From contig JBGCFG010000002.1 in assembly GCA_045106815.1 (NCBI GenBank), forward strand, positions 1-64,000: a stretch of DNA of 64,000 nt. The letters are read 5' to 3'. The notes below the pieces were generated by a model, which was not told where the DNA came from, did not search any database, and saw nothing but the letters and a program-made list of their open reading frames with translations. Shown here one piece after another: positions 33,176-41,683 of this stretch. The translations under genes and the position numbers were made by a program. Within the stretch, counting starts at the first letter, position 1; each line of letters begins with the position of its first letter. The DNA comes from JAUIAI01 sp045106815 (GTDB lineage Bacteria; Pseudomonadota; Gammaproteobacteria; Burkholderiales; Burkholderiaceae_E).

Positions 33176-33939
33176 CCCTCAGCACGCCATCCTCGCAGTG
33201 CGGGGAGTCCGACGCCGGCTGCCTCAAAACCACCATCGGCGGCCACAACCTGCCCGGTCACATAGCTGGCTGCTGGTGATGCCAGAAATGCAATCACGCT
33301 GGCTAATTCCTTCTCCGTGCCATAGCGATTTAACGGAATGGCATCGTGGTAGGCGCCAATGATCTCGGCGGAATGAACCGCATCCGCCATCGCTGTTCGT
33401 ACTGGGCCAGGTGCAACGCAATTGACTCGAATACCGTGTTCGCCCAACTCAACGGCCTGTTGCTTGGTCAATTGAATTACGGCTGCTTTCGAGGTGCCGT
33501 AGGCCACTCTCAGCGTGGATGCGCGAAGCCCTGAAATACTCGCAATATTCACGATACAGCCGCCGCTCTGCTTAAGGGCCGGTGTCGCAGCCTGCGAACA
33601 TAAGAAAACACCATCCAGGTTGGTGGCCATGACTTCTCGCCATTGGGCGAAACTCAAGGACTCGATTGGCCCAAAGGCTGCCACCCCGGCGTTGTTAATC
33701 AGGCAGTCGATCTGGCCAAAAGCCTTTAGGGTTTGCCCCACCATTGACTGAACGGCCTCTGGGTCGGAGACATCGGCGTTTATCGCGAGGACGTTCTTGA
33801 GATTGCCTGCGGCCTTGCTCAGCTCCGGCTCGTCCCGATCGACCATGGCCACACGGTACCCCTGATCTACCAGATGTGTGGCTGTCGCCAGACCGATGCC
33901 GCGCGCGGCACCTGTCACGATTGCACTGTTTGCTTCCAT
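33172..33939 (-). CDS. SDR-family oxidoreductase
   Basis: A 255-residue short-chain dehydrogenase. The cofactor site TGAARGIGLATA is near residues 8-19. NNAGVAAFGP is the NNAG motif. The catalytic Ser, Tyr and Lys are in NIASISGLRASTLRVAYGTSKAAV, and VAPGPVRTAM follows. An Asp at the end of beta-2 (VDRDE) suggests NAD(H) preference. It resembles 3-oxoacyl-ACP-reductase-like and glucose-dehydrogenase-like enzymes, and the substrate is unknown. Its stop overlaps that of the Arg-rich protein gene in a shared CTAG. Confidence 0.88.
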   Translation of the reverse strand: MEANSAIVTGAARGIGLATATHLVDQGYRVAMVDRDEPELSKAAGNLKNVLAINADVSDPEAVQSMVGQTLKAFGQIDCLINNAGVAAFGPIESLSFAQWREVMATNLDGVFLCSQAATPALKQSGGCIVNIASISGLRASTLRVAYGTSKAAVIQLTKQQAVELGEHGIRVNCVAPGPVRTAMADAVHSAEIIGAYHDAIPLNRYGTEKELASVIAFLASPAASYVTGQVVAADGGFEAAGVGLPALRGWRAEG

Positions 33940-33988
33940 TTTGTCTCCGGTTTTTTGGGCGCTTACTGTGATTCTGTCATGTACTTGG

Positions 33989-34000
33989 CATTTGCAAATG
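33989..34000. promoter_or_regulatory. 12-bp perfect palindrome upstream of the SDR gene, possible operator
   Basis: CATTTGCAAATG reads the same on both strands and lies 50 nt upstream of the SDR start in the gap to a plus-strand lipoprotein gene. A short palindrome in a divergent promoter region may bind a dimeric regulator, but a single 12-mer is weak evidence. Confidence 0.25.
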
Positions 34001-34115
34001 GACGCCTGCTCACCAGGGTAGCCGGATTCGTTGTAATGAGATGAAATACTGCCGGGCAGGGCATCTCACGGGCACTAGAATAATCACTCAATATGACGCT
34101 ATGGGCCTGGTAGTG

Positions 34116-34655
34116 ATGAATTCAATCTTCCAAAGAGTAGTGCCTGTCTTTGTTGCGCTTGCGATCTCTGGTTGCGCAGCGTCGGTTCAACAGTCGGGGG
34201 GCGAGGACACAGCGATCAGGGTGCCCGTTGAGGCGGCTAAGCGAATCGTTTTAGTCATGGACGGCACGCAAGTCGTGACCAGTTCGGAAGATTGGGGAGC
34301 GTTTGTGAGCGAGTGGCAGGCCGCGATTTCCGGTGCTGCCGCCGCGCAAGGCCTCGACTACACATACCGAGTCCCTGGCAAAGCTCCAGATGATTTGCCC
34401 GGTACTGAAGTGCTCGTCTTTGTGAATGACTATCGGTATCTGACAGAATCAACAAGAGCCTTGGCTGGAATATTCTCAGGTAATGCGTTTACCGATTCCA
34501 CCGTGACGTATTCAGTCTTGCCAGGCGGCCAAAAAGCCGGAACGAAGACCTACAAGACTACGTCCAGTGCCTTGCAAGGCATTTTCTCAGCCATGACGAC
34601 CAAACAGGTCAGAGCTTTGGCTCAGCAAATCGTGAACGATGTGATCTCACGTTAG
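34116..34655 (+). CDS. DUF4410-like lipoprotein of unknown function
   Basis: Starting at 34116, the protein (179 residues) begins with a signal peptide and lipobox ISGC (MNSIFQRVVPVFVALAISGC). An ATG at 34101 is an alternative. The mature part, with VFVNDYRYLTESTRALAGIFSG, a basic Thr/Lys segment (GTKTYKT) and the C-terminal IFSAMTTKQVRALAQQIVNDV, resembles DUF4410 lipoproteins from memory. Function is unknown. It is monocistronic as far as visible; a 395-nt stretch with no accepted gene follows. Confidence 0.65.
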   Translation: MNSIFQRVVPVFVALAISGCAASVQQSGGEDTAIRVPVEAAKRIVLVMDGTQVVTSSEDWGAFVSEWQAAISGAAAAQGLDYTYRVPGKAPDDLPGTEVLVFVNDYRYLTESTRALAGIFSGNAFTDSTVTYSVLPGGQKAGTKTYKTTSSALQGIFSAMTTKQVRALAQQIVNDVISR

Positions 34656-35050
34656 ATGCGAAGGATGATCAAATTAGCCTGCAGGATAGGCCTCGGTATG
34701 GCTTTATGCGGCGTCACCGGGCTAACCTTGAGTTTCGAGCGCGAACAATTGTTGGGTATTGGGTGCTGCTATTAGCGGCAAGCCGTTGGCAATGTGGTGA
34801 GTGAACAAGTCACCATCATGTAGTTGCCCGTCGATACTGACATTTGGCGAGATATTGTCTGGCACCAGGCGGTTGCCCAGAGTTCAGTGCGTTGTCATTG
34901 CAATGATCGTGGACCATGCTGATTTCTGTGCGATCCCTTTCCCAGCGAAAACCCAGAGTCTGTAGAAGAATGTCGCGCGAGAACACTCATACGGCTGATA
35001 CCGGCTAATATCTGCTGATCATTGGGTCAAAAACTAAACAGCGCATAGAC
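34656..35050. other. 395-nt region without an accepted gene; holds one 39-codon open frame
   Basis: Directly after the DUF4410-like stop (TAGATG), an open frame of 39 codons runs from 34656 to 34775. It has a hydrophobic stretch (LACRIGLGMALCGVTGLTL), no ribosome-binding site of its own, and could be a chance frame or a gene remnant. The rest has no frame of 60 codons, no tRNA and no strong hairpin. It should contain the promoter of the dioxygenase operon that starts at 35051, but I cannot point to a consensus box. Confidence 0.4.
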
Positions 35051-36361
35051 ATGAAGAACTCGGACAAACCTTATTTCGATGCCAGCACGGGCGCGCTTGA
35101 CCGTCAGATATTTGTTGATCCGGCGATCTATCAACAAGAACTCAAGCAGATCTTTTCAAGATGTTGGCTACTGCTGGGGCATGAATGCCAGATCCCCAAT
35201 GAGTACGACTATCTGACCGCCTACATGGGTGAAGATCCGGTGATCGTCTCGCGTCTACCGGACGGTTCAATTGGTGCGCACCTGAATATGTGTCGTCATC
35301 GTGGCAACCGGGTTTGCCGGGCAGACTATGGCAACGCAAAGCGCTTTGTCTGTCCGTTTCATGGCTGGGCCTACGGAGCTAACGGCAATCTGGACTATCT
35401 GCCCGGCGAACAGGAAGTCTACTTTGGTGAGTTGGATAAAGCCTCGCACGGATTGGTGTCAGTGGGCCAACTGGATACCTACAAAGGCTTGATCTGGGCC
35501 ACCTGGGACAAAGACGCACCGCCCTTGCTTGATTACCTGGGCGACATGGCTTGGTACCTGGATATCGTGCTCGACCGCCGTGCGGGCGGCACCGAATTTA
35601 TTGGTGGCGTGCACAAGTGGCAGGTGCACTGCAACTGGAAGTTTCCAGTCGATAACTTTATTGGCGACTCCTATCACGGCCCGGTATCACACCGGTCGGC
35701 CTGGATGAGCGGGTTTGAAGGTCAGCCGCGTCGTAAATCGGGTTATGGATATGAGGGTTTTCAAATCTCACCAGGGAATGGGCATGGCCTGGGTTCGCGT
35801 TGGGCGGAGTCACCCGAAGAGTTTATTTCGATGGGGCTGCCAGAGTTTCAGGCTTACGAACAATCGCGACTGGCCGAGGCTGAACAACGCTTGGGGGAAA
35901 TGCGGGCCTGGCAGTTGTCACCAATGCATGCGTCTATTTTTCCGAATGTGTCGCTTCTCTGGCAGGGCGGGACGATTCGGGTCTGGCATCCGCGCGGGCC
36001 GGAGCTCACTGAAGCCTGGGGCTGGTGCTTTGTTGATAAAGAAGCGCCTGATGAGATGAAAAAAATCCAGCGCCTGCATGAAACCCATCGTCACGGCACC
36101 AGCGGCACATGGGAGACGGACGATATTGATAACTGGGTCATGAGCACGAAGGCCAGCCGTGGCCAGATTGCACGTCAATACCCGGCCAACATCAGTATGG
36201 GGGTCGGTCACGAAAAATCCGTTGAGGGGATTCCCGGCATGACGGGTGGTTTTCAATCGGAGATTAATCAACGCGCGTTTTATGATCATTGGCAGACAAT
36301 GCTCAGTACCGAAACATGGCCGCCGATGACCAGTTCAATCGGTGCCATCAGGAGTGCGTGA
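35051..36361 (+). CDS. Aromatic ring-hydroxylating dioxygenase, alpha subunit
   Basis: The catalytic large subunit of a Rieske non-heme iron oxygenase; 436 residues. The Rieske [2Fe-2S] ligands are Cys81, His83 (NMCRHRGNRVC) and Cys101, His104 (CPFHGW). The mononuclear iron site is in DNFIGDSYHGPVSH, with the bridging Asp206 and His209 and His214. The C-terminal domain has WQGGTIRVWHPRGP, as in benzoate- and biphenyl-type oxygenases. With the beta subunit and the SDR that follow, it should hydroxylate an aromatic acid or hydrocarbon. Ferredoxin and reductase genes are absent from the neighbourhood. Confidence 0.94.
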   Translation: MKNSDKPYFDASTGALDRQIFVDPAIYQQELKQIFSRCWLLLGHECQIPNEYDYLTAYMGEDPVIVSRLPDGSIGAHLNMCRHRGNRVCRADYGNAKRFVCPFHGWAYGANGNLDYLPGEQEVYFGELDKASHGLVSVGQLDTYKGLIWATWDKDAPPLLDYLGDMAWYLDIVLDRRAGGTEFIGGVHKWQVHCNWKFPVDNFIGDSYHGPVSHRSAWMSGFEGQPRRKSGYGYEGFQISPGNGHGLGSRWAESPEEFISMGLPEFQAYEQSRLAEAEQRLGEMRAWQLSPMHASIFPNVSLLWQGGTIRVWHPRGPELTEAWGWCFVDKEAPDEMKKIQRLHETHRHGTSGTWETDDIDNWVMSTKASRGQIARQYPANISMGVGHEKSVEGIPGMTGGFQSEINQRAFYDHWQTMLSTETWPPMTSSIGAIRSA

Positions 36362-36362
36362 T

Positions 36363-36998
36363 ATGAGTATCGATACACCACGCTCGCCGGTCACGGATGA
36401 GGCATTCGCAGCAACCGCTGTGCCTTCGACACAAGACTTTGACAAGTCTCTCCGAAGTGAAGCGATTGGCCACAGCCCGGATGAGATAGCCCTATGGTTT
36501 CGGGTTCAGAAGTTCCTGACTAATGAAGCGCATCTTATGGATGACAGACGCTTCAATGACTGGGTTGAGTTGTTTACGGATGACATCACTTATTGGATGC
36601 CCGTTGTGAGCAACCGAGTGATGCCTGATTTGGACAAGGCTGAACATTCGTTTGGTGATCTGGCGCACTTTGAAGAGAACAAGGCGACCCTGATCGGACG
36701 GGTAAAGCGTCTGCATACTGGTCTTGCCTGGGCTGAGTCACCGCCGTCGCGTACCCGGCATCTGATTTCGAATATTCAGGTAGAAAGCATTACCCACCCA
36801 GCAGAGCGTAGCAGTGAACTCTTGGTACGCTCTGCGTTCTTGCTTTATCGCACTCACATGGAATACGACGAAGACGTCATGGGCGGTGTTCGCACTGATA
36901 TCCTGCGGCCTGTGAATGATAGTTTTCAAATTGCTTACCGCAAGATTCAACTAGATCAGTCGGTATTGCTCGCCAAGAATCTTGCCGTGTTCTTCTAG
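36363..36998 (+). CDS. Aromatic ring-hydroxylating dioxygenase, beta subunit
   Basis: The small structural subunit (211 residues from ATG 36363) with the cystatin-like fold. The blocks VQKFLTNEAHLMDDRRFNDWVELFTDDITYWMPV and SRTRHLISNIQVE are family typical. AGGAG lies 9 nt before the chosen ATG. An ATG seven codons upstream would overlap the alpha stop and is less likely. It follows the alpha stop by 1 nt. Confidence 0.93.
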   Translation: MSIDTPRSPVTDEAFAATAVPSTQDFDKSLRSEAIGHSPDEIALWFRVQKFLTNEAHLMDDRRFNDWVELFTDDITYWMPVVSNRVMPDLDKAEHSFGDLAHFEENKATLIGRVKRLHTGLAWAESPPSRTRHLISNIQVESITHPAERSSELLVRSAFLLYRTHMEYDEDVMGGVRTDILRPVNDSFQIAYRKIQLDQSVLLAKNLAVFF

Positions 36999-37001
36999 AC
37001 T

Positions 37002-37820
37002 ATGTCGCCGCTGGTCAAACTACTGAAACTCGAGGGGCGCCATGCCGTGGTCACGGGTGGTGCGATGGGGCTGGGCGCGGCGGTTGCGTCCTTGCTGGCA
37101 GAGCAGGGCGCGCGCGTTACGCTGCTGGACAAAGCCGCTGCCATGGCTCAGCAACATGCCGATAGTTTGTCAGAACGCGGTATGGCCGCTTGTGTTGCTG
37201 ACTGTGATGTGGCTGAACAATCGTCCGTTGACATTGCGGTGAAGCAGGGGCGAGAGCAGTATGGCCGGGTAGACATTTTGGTGAATTGTGCCGGCATTGC
37301 CGCGCCCCCGGGAATGCCGTACACCAACAATACCGGCGACGATTTTGATCGCACGATGGCGGTTAATGTCAAAGGGATGTTCCATACTGCCAAAGCGTGT
37401 CACGACGACCTGGTCGCGAGCAAAGCAGGTCGAATTGTAAATCTTTCCTCGATTACCGGGGTGATCTCTGCGCCTTACATGCCGGCGTACTCCGTGTCCA
37501 AAGCTGCTGTGATATCGCTCACCAAGGTGTTGGCCCGAGATCTGGCGCCTCATCACGTCACCGCCAATGCAGTGTGCCCCGGGTTTATCTGGACGCCCAT
37601 GTGGGACGATCTTGCAAAGGTGATGGCAGCTGCTGAGGGCAGCGCAGATCCGGCGGCAGATGCAGCGAGCGTGTTTGAGCAACGCGTCAAGACGCACGTC
37701 CCGATGGGGCGCGCGCAATCAGCTTTGGATGTGGCCGCGATGGTTGCGTTTCTTTGTTCTGATGCCGCGGCGAATATAACCGGCCAGGTTGTCGGTGTTG
37801 ATGGTGGTATTACGATTTAG
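37002..37820 (+). CDS. SDR-family dehydrogenase, possible cis-dihydrodiol dehydrogenase
   Basis: A 272-residue short-chain dehydrogenase with TGGAMGLGAAVA (cofactor), NCAGIAAPPG in place of NNAG, and the catalytic Ser, Tyr and Lys in NLSSITGVISAPYMPAYSVSKAAV. It begins 3 nt after the beta subunit, so it is in the same transcript. In Rieske dioxygenase operons an SDR at this place usually re-aromatises the cis-dihydrodiol to a catechol, and that is the inferred role. A 25-nt gap separates it from the convergent efflux gene. Confidence 0.87.
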   Translation: MSPLVKLLKLEGRHAVVTGGAMGLGAAVASLLAEQGARVTLLDKAAAMAQQHADSLSERGMAACVADCDVAEQSSVDIAVKQGREQYGRVDILVNCAGIAAPPGMPYTNNTGDDFDRTMAVNVKGMFHTAKACHDDLVASKAGRIVNLSSITGVISAPYMPAYSVSKAAVISLTKVLARDLAPHHVTANAVCPGFIWTPMWDDLAKVMAAAEGSADPAADAASVFEQRVKTHVPMGRAQSALDVAAMVAFLCSDAAANITGQVVGVDGGITI

Positions 37821-37844
37821 AGCCGAATTGGCGGCAATGAAAAC

Positions 37845-39392
37845 TCAAGCGGTGCGCGCCGATGGTCTTAGCAGCCACACCAGAGGAATCGCCATCAACG
37901 ACAACAGCATGATTAACCAGAAGTCATAGAGGTAAGCCAGCATGCTTGCCTGGCGGGTTATTTCATTGTTGAGCGTTACCAGGCCGCCGGTTGTTTCCAC
38001 CTCAAACACACCTTGATCGATAGCCATCTGCAGGGCCGGGTTGAATGGTGTGATCGATTGCGTGATTGCCTCGTGCGAGCTTTGCGTCTTGCGCGCGAGC
38101 ATCGTGATAACAACCGATATGCCGATGCTGCTGCCAATGCTGCGCACCAGACTGAACAAAGACGTCCCGTCATTGCGGAACTGAGGTGGTAGTGTCGCGA
38201 AGGTGATGGTTGCCAAAGGTACAAACAAGAAGCCCAGTCCCAGGCCCTGGAACACGCCGGTACGAATAATGTCCCAGGCGGTCGCTTCAGTGGTGAACTG
38301 CGTCATATCCCACATCGACCATGCCGAGCAGAGTAGGCCAAACACAACCAGATATCGTAGATCGACCCTGCCGGCCAGACGGCCAACTGTCATCATCGCG
38401 ACCATGGTGCCAATCCCTCGCGGGACGAGCAGGCTCCCAACATCTAACACCGGATAGCCGAGTAGAGTTTGCATGAACGGGGGCAGCAGCGCCAGCACGG
38501 CAAGCAAGATGACACCGGTGATAAAAATCAGGATGAGACCGACACTGAAATTCCGATCTTTGAACAAGGCCGGATTTACAAACGGATGGTCATGCGTGAA
38601 TATGTGTGCGAGAAACAGATAGAACGCGCCGCCAGCCACGATCGCCATTGCGATGATCTCGCCACTATTGAACCAGTTCTTACTCTCTCCCTGGTCAAGC
38701 ATGACCTGAAACGCACCGATGGCCATCGTGAGTAAGAGGAAGCCCAGTACATCAAACCGACGGGTGCGATCAAGCTCGGTTTCTTTGATCACAAAGAACA
38801 AGCCTATGAGTGCCAGCACGCCAAACGGCAAGTTGATAAAGAATACCCATCGCCAGTTGTAAAACTCGGTGAGGTAGCCCCCTAATGAGGGGCCGAGAAT
38901 AGGGCCGACCATCACCCCAATGCCCCAGACGGCCATTGCCCAGCCGTGTTTTTCGGTGGGATAGGTATCGAGCAATACGGACTGTGACAAGGGCACAAGA
39001 AACGCGCCCGTTGCCCCCTGCAATATTCGAAAGAAAACAATTTGTTCAAGGTTCTGCGCGAGTCCGCATGCCATTGACGTGACCGTAAACGCAACAACCG
39101 ACCAGATGAACAGGCGCCGTCTGCCGAGTCTTGCAGCGAGATAACCCGTCAGCGGCATGAACACGGCAGCGGCAACGACATAAGAGGTCAGCACCCACGA
39201 TATTTGCTCGAGGGTTGCGCTCATGGAGCCCTGCATATGCGGGAGCGCGACATTGGCAATAGTCATGTCCAACGCCTGCATGATGGTCGTGATCATGACC
39301 GTAATCGTGATCGCTGCCGTGCGTGGGCGCGCAGGTACTTCAGCCGCCTCAGCCGGTTCTGGTTGCTCACCGTTGGTCTCGGTACTCGCCAC
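37845..39392 (-). CDS. emrB: DHA2-family MFS drug efflux permease (EmrB-like)
   Basis: A 515-residue, 14-helix proton-driven exporter. MTTIMQALDMTIANVALPHMQGSM and the motif YLAARLGRRRLF (loop 2-3 motif A) are typical, as is GIGVMVGPILGPSLGGYL (motif C). With the HlyD-like protein 5 nt upstream and an outer-membrane channel encoded elsewhere, it forms a tripartite pump for hydrophobic compounds. It is the last gene of marR-emrA-emrB. Confidence 0.94.
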   Translation of the reverse strand: MASTETNGEQPEPAEAAEVPARPRTAAITITVMITTIMQALDMTIANVALPHMQGSMSATLEQISWVLTSYVVAAAVFMPLTGYLAARLGRRRLFIWSVVAFTVTSMACGLAQNLEQIVFFRILQGATGAFLVPLSQSVLLDTYPTEKHGWAMAVWGIGVMVGPILGPSLGGYLTEFYNWRWVFFINLPFGVLALIGLFFVIKETELDRTRRFDVLGFLLLTMAIGAFQVMLDQGESKNWFNSGEIIAMAIVAGGAFYLFLAHIFTHDHPFVNPALFKDRNFSVGLILIFITGVILLAVLALLPPFMQTLLGYPVLDVGSLLVPRGIGTMVAMMTVGRLAGRVDLRYLVVFGLLCSAWSMWDMTQFTTEATAWDIIRTGVFQGLGLGFLFVPLATITFATLPPQFRNDGTSLFSLVRSIGSSIGISVVITMLARKTQSSHEAITQSITPFNPALQMAIDQGVFEVETTGGLVTLNNEITRQASMLAYLYDFWLIMLLSLMAIPLVWLLRPSARTA

Positions 39393-39397
39393 GCTGT

Positions 39398-40432
39398 CTA
39401 CAAGCCCCAGCCAAAGAGCGTGCGCCGATGCTTTGTATCGACTTCAACGATCGCACTCATGCCAGCCCGCAAGTGCGGTTGATCGGCCTGGATATCCAGG
39501 ACGATACGAACCGGAATGCGTTGTGGAATCTTGACCCAGTTGCCGGTGGCGTTTTGGGGTGGAATGATCGCAAACTCAGCGCCCGTGGCGGGGCTCAGGC
39601 TTTGCACCTGACCTTCCCAGACCACACCAGGATAGGTGTCCACAGTGATAGTCGCCGTCTGGCCCGTGCGCATGTGGGTGAGTTCAGTCTCGGTGAAATT
39701 CGCTTCAACCCACAAGCCGCTATTTCCTACCAGCGCCAGTGCGGCCTCGCCCACTTTCAGGTGTTGCCCCCTTTCGGGCAGACGACTGACAACACCGGGC
39801 AGACTCGCGAGCACAGTGGTACGAGCCTGTTGCAACTTGGCCTGCTCTAGTTCCGCGACGGCGGCCTGATAACGTGGGTGAGATTCTGCTGGCGCATCAA
39901 CGGCACCCCCAAGTCGCTCCGCAATGCTGGCGAGGTTCTCGCGCAGCGTTTGAATCTGTCGGGCCGCGACATTGACTTCATGCTGGGCGTCATCGAGGTT
40001 TGAGCGCGTGGCGAAGTTGTCGTTCATGAGATCTTTCTGGCGTTTCAATACCCGCTGGGCAAACTGGTACCGCGTGCGCGCCAGGGCAATCTCGGCCTGC
40101 TTTTCTCGGTATTGAGCGCGCAGGGCATTCAGGTCACTGCGCACTTGCGCAATCTCGGCTTCTGCCCGCCTCGCCATCAACTTGAACTGTGCATCATCGA
40201 GTTTGAGCAATGTCTGCCCGGCCTTGACAACCTGGTTCTCAATCACCAGCACATCTCGAATAGCGCCAGCGACATCAGCGCTTACCAAGAGTTTCGGGGC
40301 TTTGACAAAGGCATTGTCGGTTTCAATGAACCGACCACCTTGTAACCAGAGCCAAAGCCCGCCGGCAACCGCGAGCAGCGGGATCAGAATCAACAATAAG
40401 AAGCGCCAGACGCTTCGACGGCGCACGCTCAT
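39398..40432 (-). CDS. emrA: HlyD/EmrA-family membrane-fusion protein
   Basis: A periplasmic adaptor of 344 residues, anchored by one N-terminal helix (about 10-30). The lipoyl-like half (DNAFVKAPKLLVSADVAGAIRDVLVIENQVVKAGQ) is split by an alpha-helical hairpin (about 80-190, rich in Ala, Glu, Gln, Arg). The barrel (WVEANFTETELTHMRTGQTATITVDTYPG) follows. The ATG overlaps the marR stop by 4 nt. It partners the EmrB-like permease. Confidence 0.94.
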   Translation of the reverse strand: MSVRRRSVWRFLLLILIPLLAVAGGLWLWLQGGRFIETDNAFVKAPKLLVSADVAGAIRDVLVIENQVVKAGQTLLKLDDAQFKLMARRAEAEIAQVRSDLNALRAQYREKQAEIALARTRYQFAQRVLKRQKDLMNDNFATRSNLDDAQHEVNVAARQIQTLRENLASIAERLGGAVDAPAESHPRYQAAVAELEQAKLQQARTTVLASLPGVVSRLPERGQHLKVGEAALALVGNSGLWVEANFTETELTHMRTGQTATITVDTYPGVVWEGQVQSLSPATGAEFAIIPPQNATGNWVKIPQRIPVRIVLDIQADQPHLRAGMSAIVEVDTKHRRTLFGWGL

Positions 40433-40887
40433 TGAATATCCAACAGGTTGTTGCGCATTTTGCGCAGACCATCGGTCATCGCCGACGCTTGAGCCTGGGT
40501 TAGATCTGCTAGTGCGTCATGACGTACTGCTGCAATCGCGCGACTTATCGATTCAAGCGGAGCAGTGGCTGCGGCAGTCAGGTGCAAACGGTACGCACGG
40601 CGGTCTGTTGAGTCGGCACGACGCTCGACAAACCCGGCGGCTTCTAGCTGATCGATTTGCCGGGCTAATGTCATAGGTTGAATATCGAGCAGTTCAGCCA
40701 GCTCAACCTGACGCGTGCCCTCATGGCGAGCGATGTAAACCAGCGCCCGCGATTGAGCAAAGGTCAATTCAGAGGCGTCAAGTCGCTGACCAAACTCTCG
40801 ACGCATCAAGCGGAACACATCGGCGACAAGAAATCCGAGCCCGTCCTGGCTGGCTTCCCCTTTGCTTGCTTTCCCTTTGTCTGACAT
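40429..40887 (-). CDS. MarR-family transcriptional regulator
   Basis: A dimeric winged-helix repressor of 152 residues. The recognition region is RQVELAELLDIQPMTLARQIDQLEAAGFVERRADSTDRRAYRLHLT, where DxRxxxxxLT is the family wing motif. It begins the marR-emrA-emrB operon and probably represses it. A symmetric two-tier palindrome stands 17-47 nt before its start codon. The inducer is likely a hydrophobic or phenolic compound, perhaps linked to the neighbouring dioxygenase, but that is inference. Confidence 0.92.
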   Translation of the reverse strand: MSDKGKASKGEASQDGLGFLVADVFRLMRREFGQRLDASELTFAQSRALVYIARHEGTRQVELAELLDIQPMTLARQIDQLEAAGFVERRADSTDRRAYRLHLTAAATAPLESISRAIAAVRHDALADLTQAQASAMTDGLRKMRNNLLDIQ

Positions 40888-40903
40888 GGCAATCTAATAG
40901 TTA

Positions 40904-40934
40904 GTAAGTAAAGCTTATTATAAGCATTGCTTAC
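40904..40934. promoter_or_regulatory. Symmetric operator candidate for the MarR regulator
   Basis: The site reads GTAAG-N4-GCTTAT-T-ATAAGC-N4-CTTAC. The inner arms are a perfect 6-bp palindrome around a central T, and the outer 5-bp arms are also perfectly complementary with equal 4-nt spacers. Its size (31 bp), A+T-rich centre and place just upstream of marR fit autoregulation by a MarR dimer or pair of dimers. It probably overlaps the promoter. Confidence 0.75.
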
Positions 40935-41037
40935 CCGAAACGGCCGACTGGCCTGACCGGAGGCGACTGTTGAGTGCCTGGCCGCCATCTATCGGCCACG
41001 ATTTGCAATAGAGGCTCAGACTGCCGATAGTCACGCC

Positions 41038-41658
41038 ATGAATCCGCTTAACCGATTTTTGCGCTTGTTTGCTGCCGTGCTCCTGGGGCTAGGCCTACTC
41101 ACGGCTTGCCAGGAGAAACCACTTCAGCCCTTGCCGCCGGGCTCAACTATTCTTGCTTTCGGCGATTCGCTAACGGAAGGTAAGGGGGTTGCGCTTGGCG
41201 ACAGCTATCCGGCAGTGTTGGAGCGGATCAGCGGTATACGCGTGGTTAACGCAGGCATCTCAGGTGAGATAACGGCTGAGGGCTTGGCCCGCCTGCCACA
41301 AGTGCTTGATGATGTTCGACCACAACTCATGCTGTTGCTTCACGGCGGCAATGACATCCTGCGTAACCTGAGCCCCGCCCAGGCATCAGCCAATATTGCG
41401 GCCATGATTCAAGAGGCGCGTTCGCGTGGGATAGCGGTTGTCTTGGTTGGTGTGCCTGAGAAAAAACTGTTCTCAGATACGTCGCCAATCTATCCGGCCC
41501 TGGCTGAACAGTTCAATCTGGTGTTTGTTGAGTCGATCATTGCTGATCTTTTGCGCTCGCCCTCAAAGAAGTCTGATGCTGTGCACTTCAATCAGGCTGG
41601 GTATGCGGATATTGCAGAAGAGCTCTACGACACTTTGCAGGCTGCTGGCGCGCTGTAG
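41038..41658 (+). CDS. SGNH/GDSL arylesterase-like lipoprotein (TesA family)
   Basis: A 206-residue lipolytic enzyme. The signal peptide ends in LLTAC (lipobox). The block I motif FGDSLTEGKGV carries the nucleophile, a Gly block is in NAGISGEITAEG, GGNDILRN is block III, and DAVHFNQAGY has the catalytic Asp and His. It resembles TesA/arylesterases that hydrolyse short esters and lysophospholipids. Lipid modification places it in the envelope instead of free periplasm. It stands alone. Confidence 0.88.
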   Translation: MNPLNRFLRLFAAVLLGLGLLTACQEKPLQPLPPGSTILAFGDSLTEGKGVALGDSYPAVLERISGIRVVNAGISGEITAEGLARLPQVLDDVRPQLMLLLHGGNDILRNLSPAQASANIAAMIQEARSRGIAVVLVGVPEKKLFSDTSPIYPALAEQFNLVFVESIIADLLRSPSKKSDAVHFNQAGYADIAEELYDTLQAAGAL

Positions 41659-41683
41659 TCCGACCAGCTTACGCCTAGCCAGC

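Noticed and set aside
37170..37718. 182-codon minus-strand frame
   Set aside because: Antisense shadow of the SDR gene at 37002-37820; no ribosome-binding site or motif.
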